A stretch of 64,000 nucleotides of DNA from assembly GCF_040802235.1 (NCBI RefSeq), contig NC_133164.1:110440302-110504301 (forward strand), written 5' to 3'. Source of the DNA: Manis javanica. Its lineage: Eukaryota; Chordata; Mammalia; Pholidota; Manidae. The position numbers were made by a program, and so were the translations under genes. Positions 23,851-38,054 of the stretch are shown one piece after another; the first letter of the stretch is position 1; each line of letters starts with the position of its first letter. A model generated the notes under the pieces. That model was not told the DNA's origin and did not search any database. It saw only the letters and a program-made list of their open reading frames with translations.

Positions 23851-26539
23851 AAAGCCACAGTTCAACTAGAGCATTCTGCCCATCCACCATCCTCTCCACC
23901 AAACCTCCCCTCAGAAGCAAGAGCCCATAAGCTCACTTACACTATGATGTAAATGACTGATAAGATTCAACCCATGACCCCTTCCAGAAGTATTTTTATT
24001 TTAACAAACTCCAAAGGTGAAGCTTGGCTTAAGCCAAAAGGAATAAAGATTGAAACTGTGGCATGTAGGTGTATCAGCAAACAGTACAGCAAAGTTTTTG
24101 AGGGCAGGGCCCTTCTTCAGGCCACAAAATCCATTGTGTTAAGGGACACCTTTCCTCAGGATCAGCCCCAGCTCCAGCCCTCACGGGAAGCCACGCCACT
24201 TCTCTGGCTGCCACAGGACAGAACTCTCATCTCAAAAGCAAGTGCCTCATATTTTCCAGATACGTTCCAGGGCAATGCAAGCATCGTTGGCATCGAAGAG
24301 TTGAAGAGCTGTAAAAGACTTAGAGCCTGAGGGCTGGATTCTCTACTCCCAGGAGCTATTTGATGGAGCTCCAGTATGTTATATACTTGAAAGAGCTTCT
24401 GTTTGATAAAGGATGTTAGATATTAACTTATATTTAATAGTATTTGTGCAGAGTTTGAGTTTCGGATCTGTCCTGCAGATTGCACTTCTCGAGCTCTCTT
24501 ACGAGCCCTAAGAGCTCCTCTGCAGCAGGGTCTTCTTGCCCCTCTCACACCCTCTCCCCCAGCTGCACCCTCTCGCGTTTTCGGCAGTCTCTATTTACTT
24601 AGAAGAGCCTTGCTTGTTCATCAGTTGAGATTATCAGGAGGATGTGCCCTCTGCAATGTGATAAGTGTTTAAACAAAAGTCAGGCCTTTGAACCCCGGTC
24701 TCCAGTTAAAAAAATAACAGGCCAAAGACTGAGTCAATAGGAGACAAATATTAGCTGTGGAGGCCAGAGAACCATAGCATTGGGAAATACCTATTGCCGC
24801 CTACATGGAAGGAACAATGATCATTTCACCTCAGAGGTTTGAAAACCCCAAGGACCCCACTGATGTTGGGCCAGTTGCTCTACAAGTTGAATTTGAAGCC
24901 ACTGGCCCTTAAGTTCGCTTCCAGAACTCCCTTGGTCCGGATGGCTGCAGTATCCTAAAGGCTAGTCCTTTTTATTTCTCTTGCCTTCCCAGCCGTCCTA
25001 CATTCCTGCTAGCTTGCCTCCACCAAAGCTCTGACCATATCACCGTGCTGTTTCCAACACTGCCTCAAGTTCCCACTGCATACTCTCCTGGGGCTCGAGG
25101 CCACCTGGGGCATTTGGCGGTAGGACAGCAGACCCCTGGGTGGTCACATCTAACAGCCATTTCCCAGTCTTCATCCTCCCCTCTTCGTGTGGTGGTCAGT
25201 GTTATCCACCGTTTCTTTCAACTCTGTCTCTGGTTTCCATGACATTTCGCTCTGCTGGTTATTCACTCCCTCTCTGACTACTACTCATTTTTCTTCCTCC
25301 CCTAAATGTAGATGTTCTCCAGTAACTTGTTTTTGCTTCTTTCTCCCTCCCTTCCTCCCTTCATCTCCTCCTCCACACATGAATGTGCCATTAAATGTTG
25401 ATGAGGCCAAGTAAAGCAAGCAGAAGAAGGTTAAGGAAGTGTGGGAGTGTGAATCTAGAACGGGCAGGTCAGGGCAAAGATCTCCAGATGGTGAGTGAGC
25501 CGTGTGACTGCGTGGGGAAGAGCATTTGGGGCCAGAGGAACAGCAAATAGGCCATAAGCAGGATTGAGAAATAAGGTCAAGGTCAAGGCCCTTTTGGAAT
25601 GTAATAACACTGAGTCATCTGCAGTCATCTGCAAACATCCAAGAGAAGGGGTCACAAAGAAAGTTGAAGTGCAGGGAGGGGCCGGGATGGAGTTACCAGT
25701 GTAACTGCACCAGCATGTTGATGGCATTTAAAGCTATGAGACTGAAAAAGAGGGTCCAGGGATTGGAAGGTGAGACAGGAAAAGAGGAATGGCCAGAGGT
25801 GTGGAGGAAAACCAGGCGCCTATGGAGCACCGAGGCTGGGAATAAAGAGCCTATTTATGAAGGCGGGGAGACTGCATGTATCAAACACAGTCTCCAACTT
25901 AATGGTAGTGTGTTATTGTGTTGCAAATGCAATATGAATTCCAGCAGACACTGTACTTCAAATTTTGAATTTGTATCTTTTCCCAGGCTAGCAACATACG
26001 GGACAATCCTCTCCCTGATGCTGGGCAGGGCAGCGAGCCGCAGCTCCCAGGCAGCCATAAGATCATGAGGGTCAACACCCCCTACACTGGCCACCATTCT
26101 GCACCCAGACAACCATTCTGTACACTTTCAGTACAGTATTCAATAAATTACATGGGATAGTTGACACTTCATTATAAAATAGGCTTTGTGTTTAATGATT
26201 TTGCCCAACTGTCTGCTGATATTAAGTGTTCTGAGCATGGTAAGTTAGGCCAGGCTAAGCTGCAATGTTCGGAAGGTTAAGCATGTTAAATGCATTTTCA
26301 TCGAGGATGTAACCCCATTGTAAGTCAAGGAAGTTCTGTACTGCTGGCAGGTCCACGAGATGAGGACTGAGAAGTGACCACTGGAACTGGCAGTGAAGAC
26401 GGTGCTGGTGATGCCAGTGGGAGAGATTTTGGTGGAATTGTGAGGGCAAACACCTGCCTAGAGTGGGCTCGGGGGAGTGGAGGGATGGGGGAGCAGGCAC
26501 AGGCTTACCAGCTCAGGGTCTGAGCCCGCATCTGCAGTC

Positions 26540-27110
26540 CCACCAGCCCTCCACCTTACTTGCCTCTAACTTCTGCCCAGGTTATGACAATAACCTCCTT
26601 GCTACTCCTTTCGAGTTCTTCCTCTCTCTTCCCAATCCAGTTTGCAGACAGCTACGGGTATAGCCTAGCTCTAACCATTGTGGTCCCCTGCAGAATCCTT
26701 CAAAGGCTGCTGGTGTCCACCGATGAAGATCTGACCTCCTCAGCCAGGCACTGCAGGCCATTCATGATCAGGCTCCTGACTCACTTTCCATCTGTGCCTC
26801 TCTGTTCACCCGAACAGGCCATTCCCATACACACCGCTTGCTCCCATTGTTCTGCTAGGAGTGACCTTCCCACGTGTCCAAATCTACCCAAAAGGCAGAG
26901 TCCGTCTCAGATGGCACCTCAGCCATGGAGCTCCCTGATTCCCCTACCAAATGGCATTCCTCCCCTTCTCTGAACCTACAGCCCTTTGTCCTTTCTGTCT
27001 CCTGTTGGGGTTATCTGTGTGATCGCCTCCTTCCTGCATAGCCCCGCAGCAGCCTGCAGCATAGGTCTCATCAGGCTCTCTGTACCTTCAGTGCTCAGTA
27101 AGACTGGATT
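26540..27110 (+). mobile_element. L2-type LINE fragment
   Basis: Contains 'gcaggccattcatgatcaggctcctgactcac', 'tcacccgaacaggccattccc', 'cagatggcacctcagccatgg', in the order of the L2 3' end (clusters of 'atggcc...gatctggcccctg', 'tgaacatgcc', 'tcacctcctc...agag'). Strongly diverged. Confidence 0.5.
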
Positions 27111-28794
27111 CAAGGAGCTGGCCATGGGGTGAAGCTGCCGGTTACACAAGCTTGGAGGTTGTAGATTTCAGTTTTGAGGATGCTGTTTCCTGCGTCTGCT
27201 CCTGAACGGTAATCATGCATTGGCCAGGCTGCTGAGCATCTCCCACCTCATGACCCAGTCAACTGTCTGTGAGAAAGTCAGTTGGGGTCTCTGGAGAGAA
27301 TGAGAGAGAAACAAGGGCACAGTCAGCAAAGCCCCTGGAGCTGCAGAAAATGATCCACCAGGAAAATCACGCTGCTCACCCCGGGCATCTTGGCACCCGC
27401 CAACTCTCCTGGTTGCCTAAAAAGCCGCAAATGAACATGTTGCCTTTTTCGCTCTGCTTCTCATCCTCTCACGCACAATTTTCAAGCCTCATAGTATAAG
27501 CAACATTTTAGTTCTTAAGAGATGGCAGTTTCCCTAGAGGCCCTCAGGCATCTCAGCCGTACTTGGCTGACTGAGCAGAGGCGCCAGCAAATGACGTCTG
27601 GCGGCTGATCAGTGGCCTCTTCTAGGTGCTGACCAAGGGTCTGGGAAAGAGGTCTTTGTGTTTGGAAACGAGGAGGTCCCGGAGGAGGTGTGCGTGCTCT
27701 GCCTCTTGGTGTGGGGGTGAGAATCTGCAAATGGGAAGGACAACGTCCACTTGGGATCATCAAGCTCAGAAACAAAAATCTACTTCCTTAGGGTCACGTG
27801 GGTTGGGGGGTGTGCAGCACCCAATATGTATGGAAACCAAAGTTGCAAAATGGTGAATGGTGATTGGCCATGACTTGACTGTCCATGAGTTTTAATTGGC
27901 CTCAGAATTTTTTTAATGGAACATTTCACCTAAAAATCAGCTTTTCCAATTTCTCTTGAAAAATTATTAGACTTGGCATCAATCCCTAGGAGCTGAATAG
28001 GGGCTTCCCTCCTTACATGAGGCACAAACTCTCCAGTTTGCCGCACTACCATCCAGTCCTTTTTGGGTCACATCTGGCCCTCTTCACTTATTATCAGCCA
28101 GGCCAATGTAAACATTTGAGTTTGCAACCTCTGCACAAGGTCATAGGCAATTTGGACCAGTTGAGATTTGGGCTTGAGTTATCTAATAACCATCCCATTT
28201 CTCTTTACTTACAATGTGACTCTTCTCCCTCCCTGGAACAGCATGTCCCAAGGGCCTGGGGGCTTTAATTCCTGTCCACGGGGAGCTCAGTCCCTCAAAG
28301 CTTGTTTCTGGGTCTTCTCATCCCCTCCTCTCCTAAGAGCTCAGTTGGCTTATGAGCTGCTGAGGTATCTTTCCCGGTTCCTGCCCTGGAGTTTATTTAC
28401 CAAGCCTGCGAGGGCTGGTCTGCCAGAGCATCCTGCCCTCATGAAATCATAGAGGCAGAGCTGTGTCCTGATGAAGCAGAAGGAAAAGAGGATCTCATCT
28501 CCCAGTCTTGGAAAAATTGTTTCATTAAAGATTTTCCAAGGCTCCAGAAATTCTCCCTCTTTTTCAAAACTCTGCTCAGATGGCAAGTGGAAGAATCTTA
28601 ACTGTTTGAAACATAATCTGCCCGGGCTCTCCCCGCCCCAGCTTGGGGACAGCCTGCCCAATTGCAGTCCTGGTCCCAAGGAAAGGGGACCCAAGGAGCC
28701 ATGGGAAATCAATCTTACAAACCCTGCCATGAATGTCAGGAAGTGGGAGGGAATGTCACAGAGAGTAAGAGTGACAGGTGCAATTTCCTCTACA

Positions 28795-29000
28795 CAAAAG
28801 CATTCATTCATTCAAGAAATACCAATTGATCCTTACTCGCACCAAGTATGGTGCTAGATGCTGAGGTTGCAAATGAAAATCAGGGTGTTTGCCCTTAGGA
28901 TTTTCATTTAGTGGCAAGGCAGAGAAGAAAGCCAGTAATCAGACCAAAATGTGCTACAGACCCACAATCCTAAACTCTTGGGGCCAGACATATTTAGTAT
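28795..29000 (-). mobile_element. L2 LINE 3' end fragment
   Basis: Starts with 'cattcattcattcaagaaatacc' followed by 'accaagtatggtgctagatgctgagg' and 'gtttgcccttaggattttcat', the reverse complement of the L2 3' end with its TGAA tail. Confidence 0.65.
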
Positions 29001-29704
29001 GCAGATTTTTATGTAACACGGCCATTAGAGTCTGGCAGCATGCTATCATCAGGCGCATTAATATTTCCACAGTCAGCATGAGTATCCACACGGAGTGGAA
29101 TAAATAAAAACTATAAATAGCCTCAGGTCAGTTCAGGTCAGGTATTTGTGATCAGATGAGGGTTTTTCCCCCAGTGAGATTGCTTCCCATTTATAAAAAC
29201 TGAATTTTGCAAAGCAGATAATGGCTTGTGCCCCCACTAGAAGTCCAGGTCTGTCAAAAAGTGAGGTATATTGGAGGAGATGCTGCTCAAGCTGCAACTT
29301 GAAAAATCAGCTGGTCAAGAAGAGGGAGAACTTTCCAGCACATCCCAGACAAAACATCTGCAACCACTGAAGCAGCTCACAGGGCAATCGGGGCCAATCC
29401 CGAGAGAAGCAGGGTCCTGCTCCCTCGGTGGGAGCTGCAGATGCAGCCAGGGACCAGGCAGTGCTGGCCACCTGTGTCTGAGTCACTCAGGGACACCTGA
29501 TCAAAACCAAGAATCCCAGGCCCTCATCCAAAGCCGCACAGGAAATGGAGCTCTGCAAACTCCACTGAGTTCTGCAATGAGCTCTGCAAACTCTGTAGAA
29601 TTCTCCAGGAGATTCTTACTCACACTGACTTTTGAGAGCCCTTAATTTATTTGAAACACCCCAATTCTAAGCTGTCTTAGAAATGTAAACCCATTTAAGC
29701 CCCC

Positions 29705-29960
29705 TAATAATCTAGGTGTATTATTTTTCCCTTTTTCAAAATTTTAAAATTGAAATACAATTTACATACAATATCCATTCCAGATGAACAATTTAGTGAC
29801 TCATCAATGGTAAACATCATTAATTGCTCACAGTGATAAGTGTAGTTACCATCTGTCACAATACAAAGGTGCATTATTATTCCCATTTTTCAGATGGGGA
29901 AATCAAGGTACAGAGAGGACTAAAACTCGCCTAAGGTCATGGAGCTTAAAGAGATACAAT
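29705..29960 (-). mobile_element. MIR fragment interrupted by an L1MA-type 3' fragment
   Basis: The flanks (about 29705-29735 and 29875-29960) are MIR-like ('ttattcccatttttcagatggggaaatcaagg', 'gcctaaggtcatggagct'). Between them, 29736-29872 reads like a reverse-strand L1MA 3' UTR ('attgaaatacaatttacatacaatat', 'agtgtagttaccatctgtcacaatacaaagg'). Similar 'attattttt/attattccc' stretches on both sides suggest the target duplication. Confidence 0.6.
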
Positions 29961-30894
29961 AGGTGGTCTGGTTTCAGAGTCTCTGCTGCCTTTGCCTTGA
30001 TTAGGCATCTGTCCCAAGCTAGAGCTTCCTCCCCCTGCAGCCACAGAAACCTGGGACTTTGGCAGCCTGCAGTGCTGCAGAGGCCTCTGAGCGTGCACAT
30101 CACGCCCTGTGCCCCACCCATGGGGGCAGGACCATGCACAGGTCTCAGGGAAGGTGGGGAGCCATAGTCTTTCACAGGGAGAAGTTGACCAGTTTGTGAT
30201 ATGCCTTTGGCCTTGGGATTCAAAGCCCACGTTGCCCTACTTTTTATCTGAGTTACTGATCCCTGTTTCAATAGCTTCTGTTTGAGGAGATGGAGCCAGA
30301 AAGCTGCGGCAGGGGATTGGAGCCGGCTGACCCCATGGTCAAGCCTGGAGAGCAGTTTGCCCTCTTCTTGTGTAAATTCCAAAAGGCAGCATTTGGAAAT
30401 AAAGTCAACAGAGAGCTTTTTTTCATCTTCACATAAACAGCCATTCAGCAGTGTTTGGAGAGAGTTGGGCAATGCTGAAAGGAGTTGGGCCAGGGGAAAA
30501 GTCAACTTTGATTTTAGGTCTCTGCAGCCGGCTTGAATTTCCATGTTTCCATCAGCTTTCCCTACAGCTCACATCAAAAAGAAATGCTCCAGGCTTGGGT
30601 GCCCCTCCCCATCCTCCTCCACCCACCATGAATTACCATGGGCATCGGAGGATGTTCTGGAAACTTCTGCCCTCTCCCCTTACACTGGGTATCTGTCATC
30701 ACTGTGCAAACTGTCACCAAGCAACCTCTTTTTTGATGGCCCCAGGGTTCTTGTTCAAGGAGGACTGCTCTTCAGCTTAAGCCAATTCATAGAGGGCTGG
30801 AGTCACACATGCAGCGAGAAAAATGGCCAAATGCCACAGGTAGACATGGCAACCATCTACTCAGAGAACTTTAAAAATAGAGAGGGAACATTCG

Positions 30895-30990
30895 GAATTA
30901 CTTGTGCCAAACCCCTTGCTTTACAGATGAGAAAACTAAGGCTCAGACTGGAGAGGTTTTTTTGTCCAAAGTACCAGTGAGCAAATGGTG
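30895..30990 (-). mobile_element. MIR SINE fragment
   Basis: The run 'ctttacagatgagaaaactaaggctcagac' is the conserved reverse MIR core. Confidence 0.6.
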
Positions 30991-33689
30991 GCAAAAAATC
31001 AGAATGCACTCACCCAAACCCCAGTTGGTTGGATTTTTCCCACCATATGACTTGGCCTCTTATCATTTGTCTTCAAAACTTTCTGGTTCCCATTCTCAAT
31101 CATACATTCAGCCTTTTATTTATTCTCTCTGGGGTATTTTCTGTGATCCAAGTGATGAGGTAAAGTCTGGGGACAAACCAATAATGAGATCCGTCCCTCC
31201 TTTAAGGGGGTCCTTCACGGTGTCCCCCTCCCTTTTCCCTTCAGAATGGCGTTGGGTGTGCTGTACCCCTAACCAATTAAAAGAGAACTTCTGGGGCTGA
31301 GGTCTAGATATGGGTCGTTTAAAAATCTCCCCAAGTGCACTGAATTATGCAGCCAAAATTGAGACGCACACCTTGAGAGCAGGGCTTTGGGGAAGTCACG
31401 GACCCCATCTCCACCTGATGAGGCTCCTCGGACCCCTCTCCTGGCTGCAGAGGGAGGAGCGTGGAGGCACCTGAGCACTGTCACAACTGTCCCCCTCCCT
31501 CCCCTGCCTCTTTTTGGAGGCCAGTGCGTCTTCCCAGCAAAGCCTCCAGATAAAACAAAACAAAAAACAACTTCCTGCCATAAACAGCACTGAAGGAAAA
31601 GAAACAAACAGGCTGGGAAAGTAGCTGGAATTTGAAACTTTTGTGCACAGAGCAGATACAGCAGGGCCAGTTCACAGAAGCTGCTTCTCCCTTAGAGACC
31701 CAGTCAAGAGCTCACAATGGGCCAGCCAGCCACTGTTCTGTTAAATTGATCTGGCAAATGTATGATGCGCTGTCAAAAAGCACCAGGAAGCTTCATGCAA
31801 AATTTCAAAGAGGGTTCACTAGAGCCAAAGGTACAAAATAAATTAGTGAAGGAATGGGGTTCTGGAAAGATCCTTGCTCTCCCCCGAATGCAATCTGTCA
31901 CTCCAAATGACTCAGACACCGACAAGAAAGACTAAAAATATTCAAGAACGACATTTGCATCTATTAAATAGTCATTTTGTCGTACACAGCTGGAAATTGG
32001 GTTTTTTCTAAAGGTTACCAGGAATTTTCTGCCTCTGCTGCTGGATATTTGTGGCTTCAAAGTGAACTCAAGTGCGAGGAGTGCTCACAAGGGCTCAGTG
32101 GGCCTCAGAACTGTGTCAAGTCCTTTGTTGGTTTATTAGCATCAGGAAGGTTCTAGTATTTTGACAACAGAGGGAAAGTGGAACCTGCCCTTGATCCTCC
32201 CCAGGGAGGGGACCGTGTGCCCCAGATGGCCAGGTATCCTGCTGTCAGAGCCCTGAGAGAGGCCACTGCCACCCAGGCTCAGGAGAGCAGCTGAGCTTTC
32301 TTTGCTTCTCCTTAAACAGGCTTTTCTTCTAGGTGATTGAGGTGAGTCAGGCTTTGCTGTAACTTCTCAGATGGTGTCACCCAGGACAGATCAGTGAATT
32401 CAGAGCCTCTCATTCTGTAAAACAAACCTGTAGAGTTTCTTACCTCGTCCATTTCACAGGCAAAGGTTGGACCTGGCTGGCCGTCCCTCCCCTGCAGTAA
32501 GAGCCATGAAGCAACATGGGGCAGAGGAGCCAGGACTTGACCTCAAAGGGGGCCAACAGGAGGATTTCTGCCCCCAAAGCGCAGAGGAAGGAGGAAGTCC
32601 CTGAGAGGACGACAGCGAGGCAATTGAAAGAAGTGTCCTGTCTGGATGTCCCCCAGCCATCCTGGACAGACACCCACCATGCCTCACACTGCTGCGACAG
32701 CAAAGTTCAGGTCACCAGCAAGGGGGAGCAGCTGGCTTTGGGGCACACAGCTCTGGTTGCCAAAAGAGTTTAAGTTCTAAGACAGAACATGTCTGCAGCA
32801 GGGGTCCCTGGTCCCCACTTCCGTTTGGAAGGGGTCTCTGTGGGGCCCAGTGGTCGGTCTTTGAGTGCTGCTGTGTGCGGGTTTCATGGGAATGGTGTTA
32901 AGCATCCCCCAGGCTGACCCCGCGCCTCCTCCCTGCCCGTGGTCGCCCCAAGTAGACCAGAGTGGGTGGTTCCTCTGAGGAGGTGCTGGGGGGCTGGTCT
33001 GAGCTCCACTTCAAGACACGGGGGCATCTTTCTTTTACAGCTTTTGGCCCTTCCCAGGACAAAGGAAACGACCCACATAACATCCTGGGAAGGGAGTCAA
33101 GGGCCTGTGCACTGATACAAAATAATCCAAAAAATGTGTTGTGAAATAAAACACCAAGGTTCAAAATATTAAATATCATGGCCCCAATTTATATTTAAAA
33201 GGTGGTTATAATATACATACAAACGTCTATGTCCCTAATCTCTACAGGAAACTAATAATGGCTGCCTTGGTGATATGGCCGAGGGTCCCACCTTTCACAG
33301 AAGGTAAGTGGTTCAGAGTGGGCACCAGTTAGAGGACACCACCTTCCTTCCCTAGGCTGGAAAAGGACAGAGAAGGCCAAATGGAATGTACCTTTCCATC
33401 TATTTAGCAAAAGTAAGTAATGCACAAAATGAGGAGCTGGATGTCACCCAGAGGCAAGCACCGAAGAGAAGGGGCACTATCGCCAACAAGGGAAACCCAC
33501 ATGTTACTTCTATAAAAATAAATTTGCTAGTCATGCATCACCAGCTCCTGAAGAGGATGAGAAGCAGCCTGCAATAACAGGTGCTAGCGATTCAATACCC
33601 TTAGAACAGAGGGAAAGGAACAAGAGCCAGTGGGTATGTGGGGAGGGGAGAAATTATTTTATCTAGAACATTGGGCACAGATTTTATAC

Positions 33690-33870
33690 TCAAATACTAA
33701 CTACTTGTTCATGCTCTGTCTCATTTAAACATCCCAGCCACTGAGTGGTGGTGGGGGGGGGCTGTTACAAGCCCCACGTTGTAGATGGGGAAACGTGGGT
33801 CAGAAAATTGCTTTAGTCATGCCACACAGCCAGTAAGTGGCATAGGGGAACCAGACTCCGTATTTTTAAA
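33690..33870 (-). mobile_element. MIR SINE
   Basis: Reads 'ttgtagatggggaaacgtgggtcag', 'catgccacacagccagtaagtggc', 'ggggaaccagactcc', reverse MIR order, with a G-run expansion near 33751. Confidence 0.65.
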
Positions 33871-34494
33871 ATCCCAAGCATGGTTCTTTCTTCCATACAC
33901 AGTCCCAGAAGTCTCGTGCCCCAAAAGGAATGATGAGTTCCATGAAAAGCTGGCACTTCCCATGCCACTGGATACCACATATATACATAGTAAGCCCCCC
34001 ACCATGTGCATTGTCTCCATCTACCCTCTCACCAACTATTGTGTGCTCCCTTCTAATTTCAATTTTGAACTATGTTGATATAATACCAACTCCAAAAACT
34101 AAGTGTAAGAAATCTTCCCAGATTTGCTGTGTGATTCTTTTCCATTCCATTTTATTGCTGGAACTGTGATCCATTCATCTATAGAAGAGCTAATGGATTA
34201 ATGGACCACACCCCCTGCCAAGATAATGGAACTTTATCAGGGCATTTTGAAGATGAAGTCTTAGCTGAGAGATCTCTGCCACTCCCAAACCCCAAGGCAC
34301 CCATCTGCCATCTCCTGGCAAATACCATGAGCTCTTTCTTGATGTCTTTCCAGATAAATAAGGGCATAGGTTACCACCCTCACTGTTTTTACTGAAATGG
34401 AAATAGATCATAATGCTGCTGAGCATGTGTTTTCTTTACTTAAGAAAACTTTGAGTGTTCTAAGAGTTGTTAAAAAACAACTTTTGTTTGTTTT

Positions 34495-34840
34495 TTGAGA
34501 TTAATTAGTAGGTTTGTGGAAAAAACAACAGCCCATCTCACATTATTTTAATGGCTCCAGAATATTTTGCTCTATGAATATACTTTATGTTATTGGGCCA
34601 GGACCGAAATATAGATATCTGGTATGTTTATAATCATTTGCTGTATGAGCAATACTGCAATACCGCCACACCTCTGTGGGTTAAATTCCTAAAAGTGAAT
34701 TGTGTGTCAAAAGATATGGGTGCTTGTAATTTTGATAGGTGATGCTAAATTGCCGTGCAGGTCATACTGATCCATACTCACCAGCAGTAGATGGGTGGCT
34801 GTTCCTCATGCTTTTGCCAACACTACTACGTAAAGCTAGT
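34495..34840 (+). mobile_element. Ancient L1M-type LINE 3' fragment
   Basis: Reads 'aattcctaaaagtgaattgtgtgtcaaaagatatgg', 'ggtgatgctaaattgccgtgcagg', 'ctcaccagcagtagatggg', the same order of landmarks as other old L1M 3' ends. Confidence 0.6.
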
Positions 34841-37039
34841 GAATTTCTACAGTGGACGGGAGACAAGAAGATGGCCAGCATGGGATGCTTAGGCCCTGCA
34901 TGGCGCCCTGGGGGGTGGTTGTGGTGTGAGAGAAACTTACAGGCTCTGGGGTTGCCCAGGAAGAGAAGTCGGGCTGCCACAAGGAAGCTGACAAGCTTGA
35001 GACCAGCTGCACGCACCTCTCAGGCAGGCCAGGGGAAAGCCAACAGAAACGCCACATACAACATCAAGGTTAATGCCAGGATTTCTCTGCATCTTGTTGG
35101 GGGGGAGCTAAAAATCTAAGCATGTGACCAAATCCCAGCCGTGCGAAAGCAAGTTTGCCGACCTTCATGCAGAGGTGGCCTCTGGAGTGTCTGACAGTCG
35201 GCACATGTGGTGACCGTTGTGATTCATTCTGTCTCTATTGGCAGGCATCTGGTTTCTCCTGTAAGGTTGTGAAGTCTGAGGGAGGAGGGCTCTGTCTTGC
35301 CTTCTCCTCCCTCTCACTACACCCTGCAAAGGTGGTTTGATGAATTGGAACCTCTGCTAATGGTCTTTCACCTCTGTCTTCTGGCCTTCTGCTCAGCAGA
35401 AGACACATTCCTCTTTGGCTTCCCAAGGGCAAAGCTGGCTGCTACCCTTGCTCTGCATCAGGCGGTTTCCTAGCCAGAGTTCACTCCACTGCTCTGGGCT
35501 TAGACTCCAGTGTGAGGTGTCAAGGGCTTAAACCAACCTCTTCCCTGTGGCATGCAGTTGGCCTCTCCTGAGGGACAGTTACGGATATGGTCTATCTTCC
35601 CAGCAGGGAATGACTGAAGTATCTGTCAGCAACTAAGGGACCCTGGTGCATCTTGATCTCTGTGATGAATCCCTGCTGCCCAAACTGGCCACAAATGTAC
35701 AGTCACTCCTTGCGACCGATGTTCAAGGGAGGACAAGGAAGAAAGGGAAGCTGTGAAGCAGAGGACGGGAAACTAAATACACTTGCCATGGAATAAGTGA
35801 ATCCGAGAACCCCAGTGTCCGAGCTCCAAGGGGGTTCTGTCAACCTGTCTCATAGTTTTACCAGTGAGAAGACTGAAGCCAAGCAGGTAGGGGAACTCAT
35901 CACAAAGCAAATCCAGCCTCATCCAGAGCCAGTCTCCACTGATCTGGGAAGCTTCTGCAGCAGGTGGTATGAATCTCATGGAAATTGATCTTTCTGCCTT
36001 ACAATGAATGGCTGAAACATTCTCCTCCACCTTCAAGTTGCTATGACACCTACCTGATAGATGACTACAGCACAGAAGTTTTCCCATTTCCCAAAGACCA
36101 AACTCAGCTATACCCACCTTGGCCGATGGGTCCCCAACAGGAATTTTGCAAGAACCTTCCATCATGAAAAACATTAAAGACAAAATACACTTTCAGTCAG
36201 AATGCTCTTCAGGTTGATCTCAATTTTTTTAAAGGATACTGATAGTGTGAAAAAGAAAGGAAATAACTCTCTGGTGCCAACTATCCTGGTCTTTATTCCA
36301 TTTCTCCTCTTCTCCCTCCCAATTGGCCAACAGCATCTTGGGCATCCAGACAGCTAACTGTCCTGCCTTTCCCATCCTATGTATTACTCCACCAGCTCTG
36401 GGCAATGGTTCTTCTCTACCTACCAACTCTTACCAGGCACTGGGTCTCAAATTCTTTCTGTTTTTTGTTTTTTGGCTTCTATTTCTATTATTGGTTATAT
36501 TATCATTGGACTCTTCCTACTGTGCATGTCAGGCCTGAATTTCAAGAACTGACTAATAACCAGAAAACAAAACAGTAGCATCTTTCCAGACCCGATACAC
36601 ATTTTTTTGACATTTTAACAGTATTACAGACACCATTATCAGAGATATTTTTTTAAATATATGAAGAGAGTCCTCCACACATACATAACTTATAAATCAA
36701 TATCAGACATTAAGTAATTAATATATTGATGATCTTGGCTATTAACATGTCCACTTTGAACAGTATTCTATTATTTCAGCAAAGGTTATAATTTGTCTTC
36801 CAATCAAGCTATTTAAATAGTTCTCTGCAGTCTGTCAAAATATTTCCTGAAATCTCCAGGAGAAATGCAACCCTTTGGGTTAATGCTTACCCCTCTAGGG
36901 CTCCTCTTTCAAAACATATATCCCTGAACTTGAAGGAGTAGCATTATGTCCGTAAGTCCTAAAACTCAACTGATCTCGAAGAAAACTGTTTACCTTCTAC
37001 TTAAAATCAACTCTTCTCCAGTGTTCCAGTCACTAGCTG

Positions 37040-37190
37040 TCTGTTAACTGGTATCTATCTCCCAATGAACTATACATTTTTTTGAGGACAAGGACTATGT
37101 CTGTTTCATTCATGAGTATTTCTAGGGCTTAGAACGGTGCCTTTCACATAGGCATGCAATACCTATTTATTGAATAGTGCATCAGTCTGC
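37040..37190 (+). mobile_element. L2 LINE 3' end fragment
   Basis: Reads 'gaggacaaggactatgtctg', 'gcttagaacggtgcctttcacatagg', 'caatacctatttattgaat', the forward L2 3' terminus. Confidence 0.65.
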
Positions 37191-38054
37191 TATGCCAGAT
37201 CCTTTGCCCTAGGCTAGTAATTCTTAAGTATAATGACCTCTTTTTAAAAAAAAATCCACAATACCCCCACCCCACATAATAACAGATTATACTTTTAAGA
37301 TCTATTGATTAAGAAAATACATAATGACCAAAAGTTATATTGGATTCAGTAGAATATTGAAATAAACTTATATTTCATAATGGCAGCAGTACCCACGTAT
37401 ATTCAAAGGCTTGGTGCACATGTGGGTTTTCAGGCTTTGGCCACCTCGCTGAGGCACCCCTTCACCATGTCTATAGCCTCAGAGGATAAGGCATGTAAGG
37501 CCGAAAAGAACCTTAAAAATCCCAGGACCTCAGGTTCTCCTACTTAATTTTGCCAAGATATGGTCCTGTCCCTCCTCAGGATTAATGAAAAGTAGTAAGA
37601 ATGCTGAACAATGTAGTCAATATATGGAAAGTAGATTAATCTGCCCAGAACACCCCAGTTCTTATTCCAGTGGCTGGTCAGTATTAAAGTCTAATGCGGA
37701 TACAAGGAAATGATCAGCATCCTGGGCGTGGCGGGAGGCCACGCGCATGAGTGGGAATGTGGGCTGCAGCCCCATGTCCTACAGGGTCTGGAGCTCCCGT
37801 GTCTGGTGTTCAGATCTGCAGATCTCTTCATTTTTTTTTCACTTTTGGTCCTCATCTCCACGACCACCACTCTGGTGGAATGGATGCTGTGCCAGCTGGT
37901 GTGGTCCGTTTTAAGCAGAGATCACAGGAGGCATCCGTAAACTTACAGCCAAGTTTAGCACCAGCTCTGACATCCCCACCGTGATCTCCACATGTGGATT
38001 TCCACAAAGCTTCTTAATTTCCTCTCCTATCATTTTGCATGCTCCTATTCTCAC

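Noticed and set aside
29903-30544. 213-codon open frame on the minus strand, the longest in the window
   Set aside because: Its C-terminal part is translated MIR, there is no recognisable domain, and overlapping frames exist on both strands. Most likely chance.
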